Shown: piece by piece, positions 57,347 through 64,000 of the stretch
Position numbering within the stretch: position 1 is the first letter of the stretch
Layout of the letters: each line of letters begins with the position of its first letter
DNA from: an uncultured Pelagibacteraceae bacterium
GTDB lineage: Bacteria > Pseudomonadota > Alphaproteobacteria > Pelagibacterales > Pelagibacteraceae
Assembly (NCBI GenBank): GCA_902520335.1
Contig: CABYNS010000002.1
Span: forward strand, 124,001-188,000
DNA: 64,000 nt
Direction: 5' to 3'
The notes under the pieces: model-generated
Told to the model about the DNA's origin: nothing
Seen by the model: the letters and a program-made list of their open reading frames with translations, nothing else
Databases searched by the model: none
Position numbers and translations under genes: made by a program

Positions 57347-58813
57347 ATGACAATTAATTTTAAATCACCTGAGATTAAAGAGTTACAACCAAGACTTTTA
57401 GTAATGGGAGTTGGTGGAGCAGGTGGAAATGCAATAAATGAAATGATTGAAAATGGAATGCAAGGAGTTGAATTCATTGCTGTTAACACTGATGCGCAAG
57501 ATTTAAAACATAGTAAAGCAAAATTAAAAATTCAAATTGGTCTAAATTTAACTAAAGGTTTAGGAGCAGGTGCAAAAATTGACATAGGGCAGGCTGCAGC
57601 TGATGAATCTTTAAATGAAATTGTTAATGTTTTACAAGGTGCGAATATGGTTTTTATAGCTGCTGGAATGGGTGGAGGCACTGGTACTGGTGCAGCACAT
57701 GTAATTGCGCGAGCGGCTAAGGAATTGAATATTTTAACTGTTGGGGTAGTAACATTACCATTTTTATATGAGGGCCCATCTAGAATGAGAAGAGCTCAAA
57801 TCGGTCTTGAGGAGCTTAGAAAACATGTCGATACAATTATAGTAATCCCTAATCAAAATTTGTTTAAGATCGCGAATGAACAAACTACATTTGAAGAGTC
57901 TTTTAATCTTTCTAACAACGTTTTAATGCATGGTGTTCAAAGTGTGACAGATTTAATGGTAAGACCTGGTATTATAAATCTCGATTTTGCTGATGTTGAA
58001 ACGGTTATGGCATCTATGGGTAAAGCTATGATGGGTACAGGAGAAGCTGAAGGCGAAGGTAGAGCTATGAAAGCTACTGAAATGGCGATTAGTAATCCAT
58101 TAATAGATGATTACACTTTAAAAGGTGCAAAAGGATTACTGGTAAATATAACCGGTGGCAAAGATCTTAAATTATTTGAAGTAGATGAAGTAGTTAATAA
58201 AATAAGATCGGAAGTAGAGGCAGATGCAGAGGTCATTATCGGGGCTATAACTGATCCATCTCTCGAAGGTAAAATAAGAGTTTCAATTGTAGCCACTTCT
58301 TTAGATGGCCAACAACCTGAGACGAAATCAGTTATAAATATGGTTCATCGGATACAAAATAGAAATCCAGGTTATTCTGATTTTTCAAATTTGGGATCTA
58401 ATACATCTTTTAATTTTTCGACTAGCACACCTATCTCAAGTGGTGCTAATGCATTAAAATTAGAGAATGAAGTATCAACTGAAAATATTAGTGAAACTGT
58501 TGCGAATAATAATGTTAATCAAATTAATGATCAATATCATGAGGAATTATTAAAAAATCAACAAGTTGAAAGCTTAGTTGAAAACGTTAATGAGAGTGAG
58601 GAAAATTCTTTCACTCAAGAAGCTATTGGTGAATCAATTAATGAAGATGAGATAAAAAATGATCTAAAAGAGTTTGGAGTAGATAGTGATGCACCAGATT
58701 TATTTAGCTCTGAAAACGAAACTTCTTCACCAGAAAATCTGTTGTCTCAAGAAAATGAGAATGAAGAGGACGATTTAGAGATACCAGCTTTTTTAAGAAG
58801 ACAAAAAAATTAA
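57347..58813 (+). CDS. ftsZ: Cell division protein FtsZ
   Basis: Tubulin-like GTPase of the division ring. 488 residues. [17 protein letters not shown] near 22, GTP-binding signature [17 protein letters not shown] near 105, [10 protein letters not shown] and the T7 loop [20 protein letters not shown] near 208. A variable acidic linker of about 150 residues leads to the conserved tail EIPAFLRRQ that binds FtsA/ZipA-type partners. Its position straight after mraZ and before rsmH is unlike the usual end-of-cluster position. Confidence 0.97.
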   Translation: MTINFKSPEIKELQPRLLVMGVGGAGGNAINEMIENGMQGVEFIAVNTDAQDLKHSKAKLKIQIGLNLTKGLGAGAKIDIGQAAADESLNEIVNVLQGANMVFIAAGMGGGTGTGAAHVIARAAKELNILTVGVVTLPFLYEGPSRMRRAQIGLEELRKHVDTIIVIPNQNLFKIANEQTTFEESFNLSNNVLMHGVQSVTDLMVRPGIINLDFADVETVMASMGKAMMGTGEAEGEGRAMKATEMAISNPLIDDYTLKGAKGLLVNITGGKDLKLFEVDEVVNKIRSEVEADAEVIIGAITDPSLEGKIRVSIVATSLDGQQPETKSVINMVHRIQNRNPGYSDFSNLGSNTSFNFSTSTPISSGANALKLENEVSTENISETVANNNVNQINDQYHEELLKNQQVESLVENVNESEENSFTQEAIGESINEDEIKNDLKEFGVDSDAPDLFSSENETSSPENLLSQENENEEDDLEIPAFLRRQKN

Positions 58814-58831
58814 TGGTCTTCGTAAAAATAA

Positions 58832-59842
58832 ATGGAAGCCACCATAGTACAGGATAAAATAAAACATCATCCAGTACTGCTAAAAGAAATTATTAGCATT
58901 ATTTCCCCTCAATATGGTGGCACATTTATTGACTGCACTTTTGGTCAAGGTGGTTACACTCAAGAAATTCTTAAAAATAAAGACAACAAAGTTATTGGAA
59001 TTGACAGAGATTCTGAAAGTTTAAAAGTTGCAAAAAAAATTGAAAAAGAATTTCCGGACCAATTTATCTTTAAGAATTTAAATTTTAGTAATTTAGGAAA
59101 TTTAAAACTCAAAAATGAAAATATCAAAGGTGTGTTATTTGATTTGGGTTATTCATTAACACAGATTAAAGATTCAAAAAAAGGATTATCTTTTAATTCA
59201 AGTGGATCATTAGATATGAGAATGGGTTTAAATGAATTTTCAGCTAAAGATGCAATAAATAAATTAGATGGAAAAAGCCTTATTAAAATTTTCAAATCTT
59301 TTGGTGATGAAAGAGATGCAAAATTAATTGTTAAGAATATCCTTAAAGACAGACTGTTAAAGGAAATAGATACCCCTCATTTAGTAAAAATTATTGAAAA
59401 ATCAAAAAAAAGAAATAATAAAAAAATTCATTCTGCAACTAAGGTTTTCCAGGCATTAAGAATTTTTGTTAACAAAGAAATTAGTGAGTTAATTCATGGA
59501 ATGATTCATGCAGCTAAAGTTTTAAAAAAAGATGGTCTTTTGATTATTGTAACTTTTCATTCTTTAGAAGATAAAATTGTAAAATATTTCTTTAGAAGTC
59601 TCTCAGAACATAAAAGTGTATCTAGATACCAACCTGAGGAAATACAAGAAGAAATCTTATTTAAATTGCATCAAAAAAAGCCAATAGTGCCATCAAGTCT
59701 AGAAATAAAAAAAAACCCTCCTTCTAGGTCTGCAAAATTAAGATGCTTAATAAAAAAGGAAAATTTTTACGATTTTAAAACCGATATTTTAGATAAATTT
59801 AAAGATTTAATAGAAATTGAAAATTTTGGACTTAATTTATGA
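58832..59842 (+). CDS. rsmH: 16S rRNA (cytosine-1402-N4)-methyltransferase
   Basis: Methylates C1402 of 16S rRNA; formerly MraW. 336 residues. [13 protein letters not shown] near 12, AdoMet motif [17 protein letters not shown] near 33, [22 protein letters not shown] near 105, LDMRMG near 127, [11 protein letters not shown] near 210, and [15 protein letters not shown] near 240. Nineteen bases behind ftsZ; overlaps the FtsL-like gene by four bases (ATGA). Confidence 0.96.
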   Translation: MEATIVQDKIKHHPVLLKEIISIISPQYGGTFIDCTFGQGGYTQEILKNKDNKVIGIDRDSESLKVAKKIEKEFPDQFIFKNLNFSNLGNLKLKNENIKGVLFDLGYSLTQIKDSKKGLSFNSSGSLDMRMGLNEFSAKDAINKLDGKSLIKIFKSFGDERDAKLIVKNILKDRLLKEIDTPHLVKIIEKSKKRNNKKIHSATKVFQALRIFVNKEISELIHGMIHAAKVLKKDGLLIIVTFHSLEDKIVKYFFRSLSEHKSVSRYQPEEIQEEILFKLHQKKPIVPSSLEIKKNPPSRSAKLRCLIKKENFYDFKTDILDKFKDLIEIENFGLNL

Positions 59843-60150
59843 AAAAAATTCTAACTATTAGTTTAATTTTTTCACTTATCGTAATTACCTCTTTTATAAA
59901 AAATTCTACGAAGAAAATTGAAGAGGAATTGTTTAGTTTAAAAGAGAATATATCAGATTTAAATTTCGAATTAGATAATGTGAAACTTGAATTCGATTAT
60001 TTAAGTTCTCCAGAAAAACTGATTAGTTATCAAAATCTTTATTTTGAAAATAAGTTGACCCAAAAGAGTATAAATGAAATTGAAATTATTGACCTCACAA
60101 GAGAAAAAATTCTTACAAACGATTTCAAAATTATAGATAGCAAAAAATAA
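59839..60150 (+). CDS. ftsL: FtsL-like division protein
   Basis: 103 residues: one N-terminal membrane helix ([17 protein letters not shown]) followed by a coiled coil ([36 protein letters not shown]). Sequence identity in this family is very low, so the call rests on topology, the segment [10 protein letters not shown]...YF that fits FtsL, and its place between rsmH and ftsI. FtsL forms the periplasmic FtsQLB complex that activates septal wall synthesis. Confidence 0.75.
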   Translation: MKKILTISLIFSLIVITSFIKNSTKKIEEELFSLKENISDLNFELDNVKLEFDYLSSPEKLISYQNLYFENKLTQKSINEIEIIDLTREKILTNDFKIIDSKK

Positions 60151-60154
60151 CAAT

Positions 60155-61825
60155 ATGAAGTTTATTCTCCAAGAAAACAAGGAAGAATTTGAATTTAAAA
60201 GCGACAAAAAAAACTTTGATATTAGATTTAATAGAGTTGCATTTATTTTTTTTATTTTTTTTCTTATTTTTGTAATTTATTGTATTCATCTTACTCATCT
60301 CGGATCTAGAGATTTAAATTCCAATATCTCAAAGAATTATGGCTCTTTTAATAAAATTCAGAGAGCAAATATCTTAGACCGAAATAATCATTTTTTAGCA
60401 AAAACTGTTAATTCTATCGATATTGGAATAAATCCAGTTGAGGCGATAGATAAAAAAAAATTGTTACTTAATCTAAAATACATTTTTCCTGATAAAGATT
60501 TTGAATTAATCAATTCTAAACTTTCAAAAGATAAATTTTTTTGGTTTGAAAAAAAAATTTCAGACGAGAATTTTGAGAAAATTATGATGTTGGGTGATAA
60601 ATCAATAAAACCACATGAAAATCTTATAAGAATTTATCCCCAAAAAAATTTATTTAGTCATATTATTGGACAAATTGATGATGATAACCTGGGAATTTCT
60701 GGGCTAGAAAAATCATTAGATTTAGATTTAAAAAAAAATGATAAATCTATTCAACTTACTGTCGATAAGGATATTCAGTATTTAATTAGAGAGGAGTTAC
60801 TAAGGTTTAATAAAATATTTAAAACTAAGGGCAGTGCCTCAATTTTAATGGATATTAATAACGGTGAGATATTATCAATAATCTCACTGCCTGATTTTGA
60901 TCCTAATCAAAGACAAAATATCACTGATGTGAATTTTATCAATAGAGCAACTAAAGGTGTTTATGAATTAGGTTCTGTTTTTAAAACTTTTACCTTGGCA
61001 GCAGCCTTAAATGAAAAGATAATTGAGCCAAATACTGAATTTAAAAATTTAGAAAAAAGTATTACTTGTGGAAAAAATAAAATAAGTGAATACGACAAAA
61101 AAATTCCCTCCAACTTAACTGCTGAAGAAATACTAATCCGCTCAGGCAACATAGGTTCGGTAAGAATCGGCCAAGCAATTGGGATTGAAAAATATAAAAA
61201 ATTTTTAAATGATCTCGACTTAATTAACTCAATACAATTTGACATAGAGGAAATGGGTAAACCAATATCCTTTAATTGGGGAAAATGTAAGCTTGCAACA
61301 ACTTCATATGGACATGGAATAACTACTACAATTTTACAATTAACTAGCGCTTACTCTACTATTGCTAACGGTGGTTTTAGAATCAATCCAACTCTTATAA
61401 AAAAAGAAAAATATGTTAAAGGAGAAAGAATTTTAGAGGAAAATGTTTCATCAAATCTTGTTTCAATATTAAGAAAAATTGTAACTACAAAAGAAGGTAC
61501 AGCAACTCTAGCTAATGTAGAAGGTTATGAGGTTGCAGGGAAAACTGGTACCGCAGAAAAAATTTTAGAGGGTGGATATTCCCGAAAAAAAATTAATACT
61601 TTTGCTTCAGTATTTCCAGCCTCAAATCCTAAGTATAGCTTAGTTGTGATGTTGGATGAGCCTAAAACAAATAGTGAGTACGTTTATAATTATAGAGATG
61701 GATCAGGAATAAAATACAAAGGAACTCCCTTTAATACTGCGGGTTGGACTTCAGTTGAAGTTGTTGGTCAAATTATAGAAAAGATTGGGCCTATTTTAGC
61801 CACAAAATACGCGGAAGTTAATTAA
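60155..61825 (+). CDS. ftsI: Septal peptidoglycan transpeptidase FtsI (PBP3)
   Basis: Class B penicillin-binding protein that cross-links septal wall. 556 residues. One N-terminal membrane helix near 25-48 (FIFFIFFLIFVIYCI), the dimerisation domain with RANILDRNNHFLAKT near 70, then the transpeptidase: SVFKTFTLAAAL (SxxK) near 272, RSGNIGSVRIGQAIG (SxN) near 330 and GKTGTAEKI (KTG) near 467. All three active-site motifs are intact. Confidence 0.95.
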   Translation: MKFILQENKEEFEFKSDKKNFDIRFNRVAFIFFIFFLIFVIYCIHLTHLGSRDLNSNISKNYGSFNKIQRANILDRNNHFLAKTVNSIDIGINPVEAIDKKKLLLNLKYIFPDKDFELINSKLSKDKFFWFEKKISDENFEKIMMLGDKSIKPHENLIRIYPQKNLFSHIIGQIDDDNLGISGLEKSLDLDLKKNDKSIQLTVDKDIQYLIREELLRFNKIFKTKGSASILMDINNGEILSIISLPDFDPNQRQNITDVNFINRATKGVYELGSVFKTFTLAAALNEKIIEPNTEFKNLEKSITCGKNKISEYDKKIPSNLTAEEILIRSGNIGSVRIGQAIGIEKYKKFLNDLDLINSIQFDIEEMGKPISFNWGKCKLATTSYGHGITTTILQLTSAYSTIANGGFRINPTLIKKEKYVKGERILEENVSSNLVSILRKIVTTKEGTATLANVEGYEVAGKTGTAEKILEGGYSRKKINTFASVFPASNPKYSLVVMLDEPKTNSEYVYNYRDGSGIKYKGTPFNTAGWTSVEVVGQIIEKIGPILATKYAEVN

Positions 61826-61827
61826 CA

Positions 61828-64000
61828 ATGTTATTAGGCAATTATTTTACCAACATAGATAATAGTAAAAAAAAAATTTTTTTCTCAGGGATTTCATTCA
61901 ATTCAAAAGATATTAAAAAAGATAATATTTTTTTTGCTATAAAAGGGAATAATTTTGATGGAAATAAATTCATTTCTATTGCAATAAAAAAAGGCTCTAA
62001 AATTATTATAAGCGAGAAAAGAATTACAAATCCTCAAAAGGATATTTTATTTATTCGTACTAAAAATATAAGAAAACTTTTAGCAGAAATCGCTTTTAAA
62101 ATTTATAAGAATAAACCAAATAATTTAATTGCTGTAACTGGAACAAATGGAAAATCATCTGTTTCAGATTTTTATTTTCAATTGTTAAAACTTAATAAAA
62201 TAAAAGTTGCCTCAATCGGAACATTAGGTGTAAAATCGAAAAATATAAGACTAAATTTACAAAATACTACGATAGACCCAATTCGAATGGGACAAATATT
62301 ATCTAAATTAAAATCTCAAAAAATTAATAACGTAATTATGGAAGCATCCAGCCATGGTCTAACTCAACATAGGTTAGATGGTCTAAAGTTTTCATCTGGT
62401 ATTTTCACAAATTTATCTCAAGATCACCTAGATTATCATAAAAATTTTAAAGAATATTTAAAAGCAAAACTGTACCTCTTTGAAAATTTGATAGGAAAGA
62501 AAGGAAATGTAATAACAGACGAAACATTACCAGAATTTAAAAGAATAAAAAAAATCGCAATTTCTAGAAAATTGAAATTGCAGGTTTTAAATAATAGCAA
62601 AAATCAATTTCAAATTTTATCTCATAGTTATAGAGGTGAGAAACAAATATTAAAAATTAAATACTATAATCTAACAAGAGAAATAAATTTAAATCTTATT
62701 GGAAAAATACAATTAAAAAATATTTTGATGGCAATTATCGCAGCAAAAAATAGCAATATAAGTTTAATCAAGATTTTAAATGTTTTATCACAACTTAAGC
62801 CAATAGATGGAAGACTTGAAAAAATAGGTAAAATCAAAAATAGGTCTAAAGTAATACTTGATTATGCACATACACCAGATGCACTTAGAATATGTCTTTC
62901 AAACCTTAAAGAGCAATTTCCAAATAAAAAAATAATTTTACTCTTTGGCTGTGGTGGAAATAGAGATCAAAATAAAAGATTTAAAATGGGAAAGATTGCA
63001 TGTGATTATTCTAACGAAATTTATTTAACAGATGATAATCCTAGATTTGAAGATCCAAGAAAAATAAGAGATGATATTAAAAAGGGTATTGAAGACACTT
63101 CGATAAAAGAAATTCCTGATAGAAAAAAAGCTATTTCTGAGGCCATCAAAAATTTAAATACAGGTGATATTTTGTTGGTTGCTGGAAAAGGTCATGAGAA
63201 AACTCAAGATTTTGGTAAAAAGAAAATTTATTTTTCAGACAAAAAAATTATTTTAGATTGTATTAAACTTAAGAATACAAACTTATCAAAAAACTTTAAG
63301 GTAAATATTATTAAAGAATTATCGAAAATCAAAAATAAAATTCCTTTAGTAAAAGCAGATAAAGCAAGAATTAACTCCAAAGAGGTAAATAAGAATGATA
63401 TCTTTTTTGCTATTAAAGGAAAAAAAAATGATGGAAATGAATATATTGGAGAGGCATTTAAAAATAAAGCATCATTAGTTGTAGTAAATAAAGTTCAAAA
63501 TAAATTTAATCGCAAACGTCAGATAAAAGTAAGAAATACATTAAAATTTATGACTGAAATTTCAAAAATATTTAGACAAAATATCGATACAAATATTATA
63601 GCTATTACAGGAAGTTGTGGAAAAACTACTCTCAAAGAATTATTGGGCAATGTGTTAGGAAAGATTTCTAGTGTTAGTATTTCTCCAAAATCATATAACA
63701 ATAAATTTGGAGTTCCATTAAGTATACTTAATTTAAAACATAGTGATGAATTTGGAGTTTTAGAGGTTGGTATGGATAAAAAAGGGGAAATAGATAATTT
63801 AACAAATATTATAAAACCGAATGTTGGCTTGATAACTAACATAAATTATGCACATGCAAAAAATTTCAAAAATATCAAACAAATTGCTTTAGCTAAAGCA
63901 GAGATAATTAAAAATATATTACCCAATGGTTTTGTTGTATTGAATGCTGATGATAGTTTTTTCAAATTACATAAAAAAATTGCTGAAAATAATAATATTA
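61828..64000 (+). CDS. murEF: MurE-MurF fusion (open at window end)
   Basis: Reading from the ATG at 61828, two bases after the ftsI stop, I find no stop codon to base 64000 (over 720 codons). Residues 1 to about 490 are MurE: N domain SFNSKDIKKDNIFFAIKG, ATP loop TGTNGKSS near 104, EASSHGL near 171, DYAHTPD near 346, and DNPR near 404, which marks meso-diaminopimelate use. Without a break a MurF N domain follows (INSKEVNKNDIFFAIKGKKNDGNEYI), then its ATP loop TGSCGKTT near 594 and NNKFGVPLS. Together they add diaminopimelate and D-Ala-D-Ala to the wall precursor. The MurF C-terminal domain lies outside the window. Confidence 0.92.
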   Translation, partial: MLLGNYFTNIDNSKKKIFFSGISFNSKDIKKDNIFFAIKGNNFDGNKFISIAIKKGSKIIISEKRITNPQKDILFIRTKNIRKLLAEIAFKIYKNKPNNLIAVTGTNGKSSVSDFYFQLLKLNKIKVASIGTLGVKSKNIRLNLQNTTIDPIRMGQILSKLKSQKINNVIMEASSHGLTQHRLDGLKFSSGIFTNLSQDHLDYHKNFKEYLKAKLYLFENLIGKKGNVITDETLPEFKRIKKIAISRKLKLQVLNNSKNQFQILSHSYRGEKQILKIKYYNLTREINLNLIGKIQLKNILMAIIAAKNSNISLIKILNVLSQLKPIDGRLEKIGKIKNRSKVILDYAHTPDALRICLSNLKEQFPNKKIILLFGCGGNRDQNKRFKMGKIACDYSNEIYLTDDNPRFEDPRKIRDDIKKGIEDTSIKEIPDRKKAISEAIKNLNTGDILLVAGKGHEKTQDFGKKKIYFSDKKIILDCIKLKNTNLSKNFKVNIIKELSKIKNKIPLVKADKARINSKEVNKNDIFFAIKGKKNDGNEYIGEAFKNKASLVVVNKVQNKFNRKRQIKVRNTLKFMTEISKIFRQNIDTNIIAITGSCGKTTLKELLGNVLGKISSVSISPKSYNNKFGVPLSILNLKHSDEFGVLEVGMDKKGEIDNLTNIIKPNVGLITNINYAHAKNFKNIKQIALAKAEIIKNILPNGFVVLNADDSFFKLHKKIAENNNI

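Noticed and set aside
63519-63842. 107-residue minus-strand ORF
   Set aside because: Antisense to the MurF part of the fusion, whose forward frame has clear MurF motifs and runs to the window end.

Overview
The window is strongly AT-rich, gene-dense alphaproteobacterial chromosome, most like the SAR11 clade (Pelagibacterales, Candidatus Pelagibacter). The grounds are very short or overlapping gene junctions, a retinal-forming carotenoid operon (crtI-crtB-crtY-blh), a CcrM-type methyltransferase, a split ATP synthase b/b' pair, fbc-type petABC, a MarR/OmpR/EnvZ regulatory set beside ilvE, and a primase without its zinc ligands. The clade assignment is inference from gene content and composition; no rRNA is present. 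No insertion sequence, prophage, integrase or CRISPR array was seen, and no stretch above 300 bases lacks a gene.

Layout. 1-11383 is one long minus-strand run, in transcription order: DUF721/DciA-like gene, DsbA-like thiol oxidoreductase, a short smc, ATP synthase Fo genes (atpI, B, E, F', F), crtI-crtB-crtY-blh, ispH and a thrB cut by the window edge. 11384-21663 holds mutY, a flavin monooxygenase, ccrM, rnhB, a uracil-DNA glycosylase, a TPR protein, ispE, tRNA-Gln, a CCA/poly(A) nucleotidyltransferase, greA, hemF and trmL. 21755-24309 is the cytochrome bc1 operon. 24286-30237 is a minus-strand housekeeping run (lgt to ychF). 30288-44359 carries ubiK, the MarR/OmpR/EnvZ set, ilvE, pgsA, uvrC, folB, a pteridine-reductase-like SDR, uvrB, an aminotransferase, an ADP-ribosylglycohydrolase-like protein, trxB, an ELM1-family protein and a 2OG-Fe(II) oxygenase-like protein. 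44356-48751 is carAB. 48878-53008 is the macromolecular synthesis operon (yqeY, dnaG, rpoD). 53012-56332 has two tRNAs flanking a lone methyltransferase, then mlaA/mlaC and ampD. rnpB (RNase P RNA) precedes the division and wall cluster mraZ-ftsZ-rsmH-ftsL-ftsI-murE/murF, which runs off the end.

How the genes work together. The crt/blh genes make beta-carotene and cleave it to retinal, the chromophore of proteorhodopsin (not in this window). ispE and ispH supply isoprenoid precursors. A rhodopsin proton gradient would be used by the ATP synthase encoded just upstream of crtI, and the bc1 complex adds the respiratory route. The PetP/PetR-like regulators are candidates for controlling bc1. The wall cluster seems to be driven by a promoter overlapped by three MraZ boxes.

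Most unusual items: a tRNA-Val(GAC) with altered D- and T-loops but intact stems; an SMC of about 800 residues with no visible hinge; GANTC sites built into a good sigma-70-like ccrM promoter with a dyad over its -35; a MurE-MurF fusion; ftsZ placed between mraZ and rsmH; and divergent genes whose start codons abut with no intergenic base.
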